From contig NZ_SACJ01000002.1 in assembly GCF_004016525.1 (NCBI RefSeq), positions 248,001 through 312,000 of the forward strand: a stretch of DNA of 64,000 bases. Direction: 5' to 3'. The notes under the pieces are model-generated. The model did no database searches. It worked only from the letters and a program-made list of their open reading frames with translations, and was not told the DNA's origin. Origin of the DNA: Flavobacterium sufflavum (GTDB lineage Bacteria > Bacteroidota > Bacteroidia > Flavobacteriales > Flavobacteriaceae). This document shows positions 49,566-58,473 of the stretch, one piece after another (positions within the stretch are counted from its first letter, which is position 1; each line of letters opens with the position of its first letter). Position numbers and translations under genes: made by a program.

Positions 49566-51776
49566 ATGAATACTATTTTTAAGGATGCCAAGATACTAAG
49601 TTGTATAGGCTCAAAGTCAATTCTCTTTTTTCTTTTTTCTATTTTCTTTTCTCTTCTCTCTGTAACCTCTTTTTCTCAAGTAAAAGACACTACAAAAGTG
49701 AACCAACTCGATGAAGTGCTGGTTTCGGCGGTGCGTGTTACTACAAAAACACCAGTAAGTTTTTCTAATTTAGATAAAAAAGAAATTGCTCCTCGCAATC
49801 TAGGGCAGGATATTCCGGTGTTAATGAATTATATGCCATCGGTGGTTACCACTTCTGATGCTGGAAATGGATTTGGTTACACAGGAATTCGTGTACGTGG
49901 TAGTGATGCGACCCGTGTGAATGTGACTATTAACGGAATTCCCTATAATGATTCGGAAAGTCATGGTACTTTTTGGGTAAATATGCCTGATTTTGCTTCT
50001 TCAGTTCAAAGTTTACAATTACAACGCGGAGTAGGAACATCAACTAATGGAGCAGGAGCTTTCGGAGCAAGTTTAAATATGTTAACAGATTCTTATTCGA
50101 AAAAGAGTAGTGGCGAAATTTCAAATTCTTTTGGAAGCTTTAATTCGCACAAGCATACAGTGAAATTTAGTACAGGATTGATGAATGATCATTTTGAAAT
50201 TGCCGGTCGTTTGTCAACTTTAAAATCTGATGGATATGTAGACAGAGCGAGTTCTGATTTGAAATCTTATTTCCTGCAAGGAACCTATGTGGGAAAAACT
50301 ACTTTGATAAAAGCTTTGGTTTTTGGAGGGAAAGAAAGAACCTATCAATCTTGGAATGGAATTGATGCGGTAACAATGGCTTCGAATAGGAGGTACAACT
50401 CTGTAGGTGAAATATTTGATAATTCAGGGAATTTTGAAGGGTTTTATAAAAATCAAATAGATAATTACAATCAGGATCACGCACAATTACATTGGAATGA
50501 AAAAATTTCAAGTCGTTGGAGTACAAATTTAGCTTTTCATTATACCAAAGGGAAAGGTTATTATGAAGAGTATGTAGATGACTGGAAGTACACAAATTTG
50601 TATTACGCAGATGATGCTCAATATTCGTTTTTAGGTTTAAATCCTATAGTAGTTGATGGCCAAACCATAACTTCAACAGATTACACTAGAAGAAAATGGT
50701 TGGACAATGATTTTTACGGAACTACTTTTTCTGCTAATTATAAAGACGAAAAATTAAATGTGATTTTTGGAGGAGGAGCTAATCGTTATGAAGGAGCTCA
50801 TTTTACAGAATTATTGTGGCTTCAATATCCATCAAATAGTCAAATAGGAGTTCCTATGGATTATAATATGGCAACTAAAAATGATGTGAATGTTTTCGCT
50901 AAAATCAATTACCAACTTTGTACAAATGTGAACTTTTTTGCTGATGCGCAATTGAGAAATGTACATTACAAAGCCAATAGTGTAGATACAGGTGTAGTTA
51001 ATGATAATTTTAATTTCTTTAATCCTAAAGCCGGTTTAACTTATACTATTAATAATAGCAATGCAATTTATTTTTCTTATGCAAGAGCTAATCGTGAGCC
51101 TAATCGTACTGATTACGAAGGAGGAAGTGTAAAACCAGAACGATTAAATGATTTTGAATTGGGTTGGAGATATGTAGCGCCAAAAACTCAAATTAATTTG
51201 AATGGATTTTATATGAAATACAAAGACCAGTTGGTTTTAACGGGTGAATTAGATAATGTTGGAAATCCAATTAGAACGAATGTGGGTAAAAGCTATCGTT
51301 TAGGATTAGAAGTAGATGCTAGATTTCAATTGGATAAAAACTGGGCTATTAGTCCTAACTTTACGTTAAGTGATAATAAGAATATTGATTTTGTATTGGA
51401 TAATGGAACCGATTTAATTGAATTAGGAAATACTAATATTGCTTTTTCTCCAAAATTAATTGCGGCTAATAGTTTGATGTTTTCACCAATAGCTAATTTA
51501 CAATTGAACTTGTTGTCAAAATTTGTAGGGAGTCAGTATATGAATAATATAAATGACGGTCAGGGTAAATTAAAAGATTATTTCATCAACGATTTTAATG
51601 CAACTTACACCATTTTTCCAAAAAGTATTTTCCAAGCTGTAACTATTAGTGTCTTAGCTAATAATTTTGCCAATAGAAGCTATATTTCCAATGGAGCTGA
51701 TTATGGAGGAGGCTATGTGTATTATTATCCACAAGCTGGAGCTAATTTCTTAGCCGGATTAACATTGAAGTTTTAA
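49566..51776 (+). CDS. TonB-dependent receptor, probable thiamin importer
   Basis: 736 residues. After a signal peptide (hydrophobic ~19-37, ending SFSQ), a TonB box-like segment (LDEVLVSAVRVTTKTP, ~49-64) leads to a plug domain (RNLGQDIPVLMNYMPSVVTT, then GIRVRGSDATRVNVTINGIP) and a 22-strand-type barrel ending in TLKF. The TPP riboswitch in its leader makes thiamin or a thiamin precursor the likely substrate; Bacteroidota commonly have such riboswitch-controlled receptors. Under thiamin sufficiency the gene should be off. A strong terminator follows at 51792. Confidence 0.9.
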   Translation: MNTIFKDAKILSCIGSKSILFFLFSIFFSLLSVTSFSQVKDTTKVNQLDEVLVSAVRVTTKTPVSFSNLDKKEIAPRNLGQDIPVLMNYMPSVVTTSDAGNGFGYTGIRVRGSDATRVNVTINGIPYNDSESHGTFWVNMPDFASSVQSLQLQRGVGTSTNGAGAFGASLNMLTDSYSKKSSGEISNSFGSFNSHKHTVKFSTGLMNDHFEIAGRLSTLKSDGYVDRASSDLKSYFLQGTYVGKTTLIKALVFGGKERTYQSWNGIDAVTMASNRRYNSVGEIFDNSGNFEGFYKNQIDNYNQDHAQLHWNEKISSRWSTNLAFHYTKGKGYYEEYVDDWKYTNLYYADDAQYSFLGLNPIVVDGQTITSTDYTRRKWLDNDFYGTTFSANYKDEKLNVIFGGGANRYEGAHFTELLWLQYPSNSQIGVPMDYNMATKNDVNVFAKINYQLCTNVNFFADAQLRNVHYKANSVDTGVVNDNFNFFNPKAGLTYTINNSNAIYFSYARANREPNRTDYEGGSVKPERLNDFELGWRYVAPKTQINLNGFYMKYKDQLVLTGELDNVGNPIRTNVGKSYRLGLEVDARFQLDKNWAISPNFTLSDNKNIDFVLDNGTDLIELGNTNIAFSPKLIAANSLMFSPIANLQLNLLSKFVGSQYMNNINDGQGKLKDYFINDFNATYTIFPKSIFQAVTISVLANNFANRSYISNGADYGGGYVYYYPQAGANFLAGLTLKF

Positions 51777-51791
51777 TTAGAACTTTTAAAT

Positions 51792-51831
51792 AAAAAAAGC
51801 CTGAAAATTTTAAAATTTTCAGGCTTTTTTT
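51792..51831. terminator. Strong bidirectional terminator
   Basis: AAAAAAAGCCTGAAAATTTT pairs with its exact complement, with A and T runs on both sides. It separates the convergent TonB receptor and Rieske-like genes. Confidence 0.92.
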
Positions 51832-51833
51832 AT

Positions 51834-52253
51834 TTAGTTGTATACTCGGAGTATGCTTCCTATCACTTCTACTCGATATTGTTTTAATGGATATTGTAAT
51901 TTTCCTTGTCCTGAAAACAAACTGTATTCTTGATTGTCACAAGGACAAACCAGGTTAATACCATTAAGTGTCAAGGTGGAACAACTACTGAGTGCCTGAT
52001 TAGGACAGGCTGCATCAAAAGCATTGTATCCACTTCCAGTGTTGAATACATAAATCCCTTTTGGACCTACATCGGGACCTGCATAATAAATAGCATTGCT
52101 CACAAATTTCAGATTCGAATAGGCTGGAAGATTCAAGTCGAAAGTTACCGAAAAATTATAGTTGGGTATGTATGGATTTTTATTATTAAAGCCATTATCG
52201 GAACAGGAAAAAAACAAAAGACTAATCAGGAAAAGCGGGATGATTTTTTTCAT
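51834..52253 (-). CDS. Rieske-like lipoprotein lacking the cluster histidines
   Basis: 139 residues with a lipobox (LISLLFFSCSD, Cys ~17). The C-terminal half has the Rieske 2Fe-2S layout: FDAACPNQAL, then LVCPCDNQEYSLFSGQG and PLKQYRVEV. In true Rieske proteins each motif has a His ligand (CxH and CxxH). Here the first reads C-P-N and the second C-P-C-D, so both His are replaced by Asn and Asp. It may bind a different cluster, or none. Similar sequences occur across Flavobacteria. It is convergent with the TonB receptor. Confidence 0.75.
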   Translation of the reverse strand: MKKIIPLFLISLLFFSCSDNGFNNKNPYIPNYNFSVTFDLNLPAYSNLKFVSNAIYYAGPDVGPKGIYVFNTGSGYNAFDAACPNQALSSCSTLTLNGINLVCPCDNQEYSLFSGQGKLQYPLKQYRVEVIGSILRVYN

Positions 52254-52352
52254 GTTTTTAATTCGTAAAAGTATTAGTGAAACAAATTTAATTTATTTAC
52301 ATTTGAAATATCATATGGTTAACATATAATTATACACTATAAAAAAATATAT

Positions 52353-52360
52353 TATCTTTG
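52353..52360 (+). promoter_or_regulatory. Promoter -7 element for greA
   Basis: TATCTTTG, 56 bases before the greA start codon, upstream of a terminator-like leader hairpin. Confidence 0.65.
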
Positions 52361-52367
52361 TGGAAAG

Positions 52368-52392
52368 AAATCCCGTTCCGATGGGATTTTTT
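52368..52392 (+). promoter_or_regulatory. Terminator-like hairpin in the greA leader
   Basis: AAATCCC pairs with GGGATTT around GTTCCGAT and runs directly into six T's. It is located between the promoter and the greA ATG (52416), where it could act as an attenuator. Confidence 0.65.
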
Positions 52393-52415
52393 CTATTTTA
52401 TAAAATGATGAAGTT

Positions 52416-52892
52416 ATGAGTACAGTATCTTATTACACAGCAGAAGGACTTAAAAAATTAAGAGAAGAATTAGATTATTTAAAAACGGTGATGCGTCCTA
52501 AAGCATCTCAAGATATAGCCGATGCAAGAGATAAAGGAGATTTATCTGAAAATGCAGAGTATGATGCTGCCAAAGAAGCGCAAGGAATGTTGGAAATGAA
52601 AATTGCCAAATTAGAGGAAATTCATGCCAATGCCCGATTGATTGATGAGTCAAATCTTGATTTATCAAAAGTTTTGGTTTTGTCAAGCGTTAAAATTAAG
52701 AATCAGGCTAACGGTATGGAGATGAAATATACTCTGGTTGCCGAAAGTGAAGCTGATTTAAAAACAGGAAAAATATCTGTTACTTCTCCAATCGGGAAAG
52801 GATTGTTAGGGAAGTCAATAGGTGAAGTTGCCGAAATTAAAGTGCCTAATGGTGTTTTGAAATTTGAAATTTTAGAAATTTCAAGAGATTAG
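52416..52892 (+). CDS. greA: Transcription elongation factor GreA
   Basis: 158 residues. The N-terminal coiled coil (~1-75: AEGLKKLREELDYLKTVMRP, DARDKGDLSENAEYDAAKEA) carries the acidic DLSENAEY tip that enters the RNA polymerase secondary channel to trigger cleavage of backtracked RNA. The C-terminal FKBP-like domain (~80-158) includes ISVTSPIGKGLLGKSIGEVA. The leader contains a terminator-like hairpin. A HIT protein gene follows 23 bases downstream and is likely co-transcribed. Confidence 0.96.
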   Translation: MSTVSYYTAEGLKKLREELDYLKTVMRPKASQDIADARDKGDLSENAEYDAAKEAQGMLEMKIAKLEEIHANARLIDESNLDLSKVLVLSSVKIKNQANGMEMKYTLVAESEADLKTGKISVTSPIGKGLLGKSIGEVAEIKVPNGVLKFEILEISRD

Positions 52893-52915
52893 TTTAATAA
52901 TTTAAAGCTTTAAAT

Positions 52916-53305
52916 ATGAGTTCTATATTCACCAAAATAGTAAACGGAGAAATCCCATGTTATAAAATTGCTGAAGATGATAATTATTTCGCTTTTTTAG
53001 ATATTAATCCTAATGCAAAAGGACATACCTTGTGCATTCCAAAAGTAGAAGTCGATAAGATTTTTGATTTGGATGATGAAGTTTATTTAGGATTAATGCA
53101 GTTTTCGAGAAAAGTGGCCATTGCTTTAGAAAAAACTATTCCGTGTAACCGAATTGCGATTTCAGTTATTGGTATTGAAGTTCCACATGCTCACGTACAC
53201 TTGATTCCGTTAAACAAAATGGATGATATACGTTTTCAGAAAAAAGTAGCTTTAAGCAAAGAAGAATTTGAAAGCTTAGCTCAGGAAATTAGAGCTAATT
53301 TGTAG
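52916..53305 (+). CDS. HIT-family nucleotide-binding protein
   Basis: 129 residues. The histidine triad HAHVHLIPL (near 98-106) forms the active site of nucleoside-phosphate hydrolases or transferases (Hint-like). It also has SIFTKIVNGEIPCYKIAEDD at the start and DINPNAKGHTLCIPKVEVD near 30-48. It probably hydrolyses adenylyl conjugates. It is second gene in the greA transcript, with a terminator 26 bases after the stop. Confidence 0.92.
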   Translation: MSSIFTKIVNGEIPCYKIAEDDNYFAFLDINPNAKGHTLCIPKVEVDKIFDLDDEVYLGLMQFSRKVAIALEKTIPCNRIAISVIGIEVPHAHVHLIPLNKMDDIRFQKKVALSKEEFESLAQEIRANL

Positions 53306-53330
53306 TTTCTATAATAAGTTGATATATAAG

Positions 53331-53363
53331 TCGTTTAGAGGTTATTCTTTAAACGATTTTTTT
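53331..53363 (+). terminator. Terminator after greA-HIT
   Basis: TCGTTTA and TAAACGA form a 7-bp stem around a 12-base loop, followed by seven T's. Confidence 0.75.
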
Positions 53364-53460
53364 ATGCTTTTAAATGTTGTTATTGGTTTTTTTGTAAATT
53401 CTGGTTCGGAAGTAATTATGAATTAATCTTTGTATATCTTGTAAAGCTAATCTTGTTTTA

Positions 53461-53468
53461 TATATTTG
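53461..53468 (+). promoter_or_regulatory. Promoter -7 element for the transglutaminase-like gene
   Basis: TATATTTG, 30 bases before ATG 53499. It supports that start over the earlier in-frame ATG at 53466, which overlaps the element. Confidence 0.6.
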
Positions 53469-53498
53469 ATATTGTACAACAAACTTTTTTATATTGTT

Positions 53499-54692
53499 AT
53501 GAGACATACTCTTTTGTTGCTTTCTTGTTTTTGTTCCTTTTTTGTTTTGGCTCAAAAGAAACAAAAAATCCAGAAAAATTATGATTTGGTTGATGCTAAG
53601 ATGGATAAAATGCCAGCCGAATATAATCAGTCTATGGATGAAATAAGCCAATATATAAAAAGTAATTTTCAAACAGAATCAGATAGAATTCGCGCCGTTT
53701 TTTATTGGACAGCTAACATTATTAGTTATGATGCTGACAATATGTTTGAGGTTAAATTTGACGAATCGCTTCAAGATAGAATTGCAAGAGCCTTTAAGGC
53801 CCAAAAAGGAAATTGTTTTGATTATTCCAATATTTTTAATCAATTAGCGACTTCGGTAGGAATAAAATCGGTAGTGGTAAATGGATATACCAAATGGAAT
53901 AAGGTAAAAGTGGATAATTTGTCTCATTCATGGAATGCCGCCAGAATTGATAATAAATGGTATCTATTTGATGCTACATGGGGTTCAGGATATGTTATCA
54001 ATGGGATTTTTACACGAAGACTGAACAATGATCATTTTAAAGTAGATCCCGAATTGATGATAAATACCCACATGCCATTTGATTATTTATGGCAACTTAG
54101 AGAATATCCAATTACCAATCAGGAATTTATGGAAGGCGTTTATGCGGGAGATGACACAAAACAAAAATTTGATTATGCAAATGAAATTATAAGATTTGAA
54201 AGTTTGCCTAAATTGGAACAACTTTTAGAAGTTTGTCAGCGAATTGAAAAGGGAGGAATGAGAAATCAGCATATTTCTCAGGCTTTTGTATATGCAAAAA
54301 CGGCTTGGAGAAATGAAAATGAAAGAGAAAAAGGAAAGAAATATACTGAAATTATAGATCAATACAATAGAGCCAATAGACAGTTAAACGATTTTATCCA
54401 TTATAGAAACAAGCAATTTCAACCCATAGTTCCGGATGAGGAAATAAAAAGAAAAATACAGGAACCTATAGATAGTTTAATCAGATGCCAACAGACTCTT
54501 TTTGATTTTGAAAAAGAGGTGAGTAGCGCTAATATGTCTAGTGTTGAAAATTTACGAAAAACAATTTCTCAAACTTTAGAGAGAGCCCAAGAACATTTGC
54601 AATTTGTAAATCTGTATTTGACCAAGCCGGCTTTAGTTAGAAAAACAATGTTTTATAAGATTGTACAGAGACCTAAGATGGTAAATAATTAG
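53499..54692 (+). CDS. Transglutaminase-like exported protein
   Basis: 397 residues from ATG 53499, which begins a signal peptide (RHTLLLLSCFCSFFVLAQ). The transglutaminase core (~75-190) has the Cys in KGNCFDYSNIFNQLATSVG, His in NLSHSWNAARIDNKWYLF and Asp in FDATWGSGY. This is a cysteine-protease-like triad found in many bacterial peptidases. The C-terminal half (~230-390) is helical and charged, possibly coiled coil. No membrane anchor is visible besides the signal. The stop overlaps the stop of the histidine kinase on the other strand by 4 bases. Role in cell wall or peptide processing is guessed. Confidence 0.85.
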   Translation: MRHTLLLLSCFCSFFVLAQKKQKIQKNYDLVDAKMDKMPAEYNQSMDEISQYIKSNFQTESDRIRAVFYWTANIISYDADNMFEVKFDESLQDRIARAFKAQKGNCFDYSNIFNQLATSVGIKSVVVNGYTKWNKVKVDNLSHSWNAARIDNKWYLFDATWGSGYVINGIFTRRLNNDHFKVDPELMINTHMPFDYLWQLREYPITNQEFMEGVYAGDDTKQKFDYANEIIRFESLPKLEQLLEVCQRIEKGGMRNQHISQAFVYAKTAWRNENEREKGKKYTEIIDQYNRANRQLNDFIHYRNKQFQPIVPDEEIKRKIQEPIDSLIRCQQTLFDFEKEVSSANMSSVENLRKTISQTLERAQEHLQFVNLYLTKPALVRKTMFYKIVQRPKMVNN

Positions 54693-55834
54693 ATTTTGCT
54701 GTATTTCACTTGCATGGTGGTGCCTTTTCCTATTTCGGATTGCAAGACTTTGATGCTGCCTTTGTGGTATTCCTTTACAATTCGTTTGGTTAAAGAAAGT
54801 CCCAGTCCCCAACCTCTTTTTTTAGTGGTAAATCCAGGTTCAAAAATGGTGTTGAATTGGTTTTTAGGGATTCCGCTTCCAGTATCAGTAACATTTATGC
54901 GGACATAAAGAGCATCTTCTTCTATGGAGACAACAATTTTTCCTTTTCCTTTCATTGCGTCAATGGCGTTTTTTATTAGGTTTTCTATGGTCCAGCTATG
55001 CAAAGTAGGATTGAGCATAGTATAAATTTCCGAATTTGGACTTTCAAAAGAGAATTCAATTTGTTTAGAAAACCGGGATTGAAGATAGTTGTAGGTTTGT
55101 AAAGTTTCTTCAATGATATTGCTTTTTTCTAAAACGGGTTCCGAACCAATTTTAGAAAAACGATCGGTAATGGTTTGCAGTCGATCAATATCTTTTTCGA
55201 TTTCGATAGTCGTACTTTCATCAATATTTTCGGTTTTTAAAATTTCTACCCAACCAATTAATGAAGAAAGTGGCGTGCCTATTTGATGTGCAGTTTCTTT
55301 AGCCATTCCCGCCCAAAGTTTGTTCTGGGTTGCAATTTTTGTACTTCGATAAAAATAATAAATCAATGCCGAAAATAAGACTATAATCAGCAATAAGGCA
55401 ATGGGATAATATTTCAGTTTATTCAGTAAAGCTGAATTTCCATAATACCATTTTTGGAATTTATTAGGTGCATATTCAATAATAATAGGATCGTTTTCTT
55501 TTTTTAATTGGGATAAAAAATCCATAGCTTTTGACTTGTTTTTTACTATGGCTTCATCAATGTTAATGGTGTTGATGATACTGTCGTTTTCGGTAAGAAT
55601 GACCGGAATAGAGGTGTTGTTATTGAAAATTTGGAGAGGAAGTTCAACATCGGTATTTTCATCGGCATTGATGAGGGTTTTTTGGGCTTTTGCCAAAAGG
55701 TTCATCTTTAGACGTTCTTCGTTTTTAAATATCTGAAAAAAAGTATAGGTATTCCAAAGAATCAAGGAAATGATTAAAAAGGAAGCGAAAATAAGAATCC
55801 ATCTTCCAGTATTTCTTTTGTCCGAAAATTGCAT
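54689..55834 (-). CDS. Membrane sensor histidine kinase
   Basis: 381 residues. Two transmembrane helices (about 12-33 and 143-163) flank a ~110-residue periplasmic domain without recognised fold. The kinase part follows: the phosphorylated His in AKETAHQIGTPLSSLIGWVE near 185, the N box ENLIKNAIDAMKG near 283, G1 DTGSGIP near 320 and G2 RGWGLGLSLTKRIV near 342. No response regulator is adjacent, so the partner is elsewhere. The HQIGTPLSS motif is a common variant in Bacteroidota. Input signal unknown. Confidence 0.92.
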   Translation of the reverse strand: MQFSDKRNTGRWILIFASFLIISLILWNTYTFFQIFKNEERLKMNLLAKAQKTLINADENTDVELPLQIFNNNTSIPVILTENDSIINTINIDEAIVKNKSKAMDFLSQLKKENDPIIIEYAPNKFQKWYYGNSALLNKLKYYPIALLLIIVLFSALIYYFYRSTKIATQNKLWAGMAKETAHQIGTPLSSLIGWVEILKTENIDESTTIEIEKDIDRLQTITDRFSKIGSEPVLEKSNIIEETLQTYNYLQSRFSKQIEFSFESPNSEIYTMLNPTLHSWTIENLIKNAIDAMKGKGKIVVSIEEDALYVRINVTDTGSGIPKNQFNTIFEPGFTTKKRGWGLGLSLTKRIVKEYHKGSIKVLQSEIGKGTTMQVKYSKI

Positions 55835-56181
55835 AAACGATATTTAGAACTATAAATATAACGAAATATAAGTGGTATTATTTTAGTTTTTTTTAAGTTT
55901 TATGTATCGGCTTTTTTGCTGAGAGTTCTTCTGTTTTTATCGAACCGTCTTGCCTGACAAGGAATTAAAAATTAAAATTAAAATTGTAAAACAAACATTG
56001 TGGTCAGATAGAAGAAGTTATTATATTTGTAAAACAAAGTTTTTCTGTAAAGAGTTTTGTTTTCGGTTGATTTTGAATAGATTGATTTAGAAATTAGCAA
56101 ATACTCAAATGAAAAGAACGTATTTCAGTCGGGGAATACTTTTTGGATAATAATAATCAAATAACAATTAAAATAACGAAG
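55835..56181. other. Spacer with the DUF3127 promoter and leader hairpin
   Basis: No coding frame of note. It holds the -7 element at 56022 and an inverted repeat, AAAACAAA / TTTGTTTT (56031-56062), just downstream in the ~150-base leader. A simple A/T repeat (TTAAAAATTAAAATTAAAAT, about 55966-55985) also occurs. Confidence 0.5.
56022..56029 (+). promoter_or_regulatory. Promoter -7 element for the DUF3127 gene
   Basis: TATATTTG, 153 bases before ATG 56182, implies a long leader. Confidence 0.55.
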
Positions 56182-56550
56182 ATGGAAGTTACAGGGAAAA
56201 TTAAAGTTGTTAATCCGGAGCAACAAGTTAGTGCATCATTTAGAAAAAGAGAATTAGTTGTTACTACCGAGGAACAATATCCTCAACATATCCTAATTGA
56301 GTTTACACAAGACAAATGTGATTTGTTGAACAATTATAATATTGGGGAAGCAGTAAAGGTTTCTATCAATTTAAGAGGTAGAGAGTGGGTAAATCCACAA
56401 GGGGAAACAAGATATTTTAACAGTATCCAAGGTTGGAGAATCGAAAAAATGGCTGCTGAAGCTCCTGCTGCTGCACCAATGCCAGCTGCTCCAGCTTTTG
56501 CACCGGCAACAAACTTAAACGAAGATGAGCCAGATGATTTGCCGTTCTAA
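56182..56550 (+). CDS. DUF3127 protein with an SSB-like C-terminal tip
   Basis: 122 residues from ATG 56182 (MEVTGKIKVVNPEQQVS); a TTG 13 codons upstream is less likely because the family starts at the MEVTGKI strand. The core (~1-88) is a small beta-rich domain, probably OB-fold-like, with SFRKRELVVTTEEQYPQHIL and SINLRGREWVNPQGETRYFN. An Ala/Pro linker (AAEAPAAAPMPAAPAFAPAT) leads to NLNEDEPDDLPF, strikingly like the acidic tip by which SSB recruits repair proteins. This suggests a single-stranded nucleic acid role in Bacteroidota, but no activity is established. aat follows after 98 bases. Confidence 0.88.
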   Translation: MEVTGKIKVVNPEQQVSASFRKRELVVTTEEQYPQHILIEFTQDKCDLLNNYNIGEAVKVSINLRGREWVNPQGETRYFNSIQGWRIEKMAAEAPAAAPMPAAPAFAPATNLNEDEPDDLPF

Positions 56551-56648
56551 AAAATAAAGAAATTAGAAGTTAGAAGTCAGAAGTTTGAGTTTACTTGAAT
56601 TTCTGGCTTTTTTGTTTTGATATTGCCATTGATTTTTGAAATTTAAGC

Positions 56649-57287
56649 ATGTATTACTTATCTCAGGACTTATTTTTTCCGCCAGTTCACCTAGCCCATT
56701 CTTCAGGAATTATTGGCTTAGGAGGAGATTTGTCGCCTGAGCGCTTACAATTAGCCTATAATAGTGGTATTTTTCCCTGGTTTGAAGATGGAGAACCTAT
56801 TACCTGGTGGTCACCAAATCCCAGAATGGTTTTGTTTCTGGACGAATTGGTAGTTTCTAAAAGCATGCGTAACATTTTGAAAAGGAATGTTTTCAAAGTG
56901 ACTTTCAATCAGAATTTCAGGGATGTGATTTCCAATTGTCAAAAGATAAAACGGGAAGGTCAAAACGGAACCTGGATTACTAATGACATGATTGAAGCCT
57001 ATTGTAAACTCAATGAATTAGGAATGGCCAAATCGGTTGAGGTCTGGCAGAATGATGAACTCGTAGGTGGCTTGTATGGTGTTGATTTAGGACACATTTT
57101 TTGTGGCGAAAGTATGTTTTCTTTAGTTTCCAATGCCTCTAAAGTAGCTTTTATTGCCTTAGTTGAGAAACTTAAAAATGAGAATTACAAACTCCTCGAT
57201 TGTCAGGTTTATAATTCTCATCTGGAAAGTTTAGGCTGTCGCGAAATTGAACGCGATGAGTTTATGGCAATTTTAAATAGCTTCTAA
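56649..57287 (+). CDS. aat: Leucyl/phenylalanyl-tRNA-protein transferase
   Basis: 212-residue enzyme that adds Leu or Phe to the N-terminus of proteins starting with Lys or Arg, marking them for ClpAP in the N-degron pathway. It has LFFPPVHLAHSSGIIGLGGD near 8-27, NSGIFPWFEDGEPITWWSPN near 38-57, the PRMVLF segment and GGLYGVDLGHIFCGESMFS near 146-164, all family hallmarks. Full length. The end overlaps the M14 peptidase gene on the other strand by 15 bases. Confidence 0.95.
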   Translation: MYYLSQDLFFPPVHLAHSSGIIGLGGDLSPERLQLAYNSGIFPWFEDGEPITWWSPNPRMVLFLDELVVSKSMRNILKRNVFKVTFNQNFRDVISNCQKIKREGQNGTWITNDMIEAYCKLNELGMAKSVEVWQNDELVGGLYGVDLGHIFCGESMFSLVSNASKVAFIALVEKLKNENYKLLDCQVYNSHLESLGCREIERDEFMAILNSF

Positions 57288-58301
57288 TCCCGAGACTATA
57301 AACTGCCATTGTAATTTCAATTGGTCTTCCCAAGGCATGGCATATACCTCTTTTTCTTTCATTTCAGTTTCTAATGCTGTGGCAGATAATTTTCCAGAAA
57401 GTAATTCGTTTTTCCATTGTATAAATTGGTCACTCCATTCGTTTAAATAAGTATCAGGCCAGACCAATTCTCTGTCTTTTTTTGGAAAAATAAACAAAGG
57501 CATTTCTGAAACCAAGGTTAAGCAATCGCCTCCCAAACTTCGAATGGATTCCATTGAACTCGCATGAAATTGTGCCGCTGTTTTGGTGTCTCCTAAATTT
57601 AAAAAATGCTCTCGCATTTTTCCACCATCAGGACGGGTACAAAAACCTTCATCAATGCGTGTGAATCCTTTTTCACCTTTTCGGTCTAAATCATATAAGT
57701 CATAACCCAGTTCAGTTGTTTTGTTCTTGCAATCTTGTCTTAGTTTTTTTGTTCTGTCAATCCAGGCTTCATCAATTAAAAACCAAGCCCCATAACTTGA
57801 TTTCATTCCGTGAAGAGAGGCGTGTAGGGAAAAAGTAGCATTTGCTGTTTTCCAAAAATTATAAACAGCAGTATTTTCAGGACGCAAAACAGGAATTTTT
57901 CCTTCTATTGGATAACCAAATTCTAAATCCCGTCCGGGTAATTCCCTTTGGACATGGAGTAAATATTGGGTTAAGTCTGTTTTGGTGTCGGTATAGTTAT
58001 ACCATTTTAAGTTTTGTTTTTCCCCATCAGGATTGGTATGAGGAACAATCCACCAACTATATTTTTCCAATAAAACATGGTTTTCTGGTAACGTTGAGAA
58101 ATAGGAAACTAATTTCTTTAAAAGCAATGGGCCAATAGGTTCATCAGCATGATTACCTGCAATAAGACTAATGTTTTTAATACCTTTTCCAAATCGGAAG
58201 CCTTGAATAGTATGACCTTCAACAGAAGTACCAATATTAATTCCTTCAGTTTCTACTAAAGGCGTATCTAATATAAAATGGATATAATCGTATAAATTCA
58301 T
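57273..58301 (-). CDS. M14-family zinc carboxypeptidase
   Basis: 342 residues without signal peptide. The first zinc motif is in ISLIAGNHADEPIGPLLLKK near 44 (HxxE), with TNPDGEKQN near 113 and the third His in FSLHASLHGMKSSYGAW near 158. A catalytic Glu is expected in the TLVSEMPLF segment near 262. This is the succinylglutamate desuccinylase/aspartoacylase-like or carboxypeptidase group of M14. Target unknown. It is convergent with aat (15-base overlap) and separated from thiF by a dispersed repeat. Confidence 0.85.
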   Translation of the reverse strand: MNLYDYIHFILDTPLVETEGINIGTSVEGHTIQGFRFGKGIKNISLIAGNHADEPIGPLLLKKLVSYFSTLPENHVLLEKYSWWIVPHTNPDGEKQNLKWYNYTDTKTDLTQYLLHVQRELPGRDLEFGYPIEGKIPVLRPENTAVYNFWKTANATFSLHASLHGMKSSYGAWFLIDEAWIDRTKKLRQDCKNKTTELGYDLYDLDRKGEKGFTRIDEGFCTRPDGGKMREHFLNLGDTKTAAQFHASSMESIRSLGGDCLTLVSEMPLFIFPKKDRELVWPDTYLNEWSDQFIQWKNELLSGKLSATALETEMKEKEVYAMPWEDQLKLQWQFIVSGLEAI

Positions 58302-58369
58302 GGTAAATATTTATGAATTATAAAGATACAATTGAATCCCGAATAGCTTTTATTTTTAATAACAAAGTT

Positions 58370-58460
58370 CATAAAGAGAATTACAAAGACACAAAAAAGG
58401 ATTTTTAAGATTTCTTGAATTTCTTAAACCTGCCTGTCGGCAGACAGGTCCGTGTTCCTT
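58370..58460. repeat. Dispersed repeat with CCTGCCTGTCGGCAGACAGG palindromic core
   Basis: The core at 58429-58448 and the flanks (GAATTTCTT before, GGTC-GTGTTCC after) recur at 44190-44236. Here only one arm is present. The preceding ACAAAGACACAAAAAAGG resembles the ACCACAAAG repeats. It separates the M14 gene from thiF. Confidence 0.7.
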
Positions 58461-58473
58461 TTTAATGTAAACG

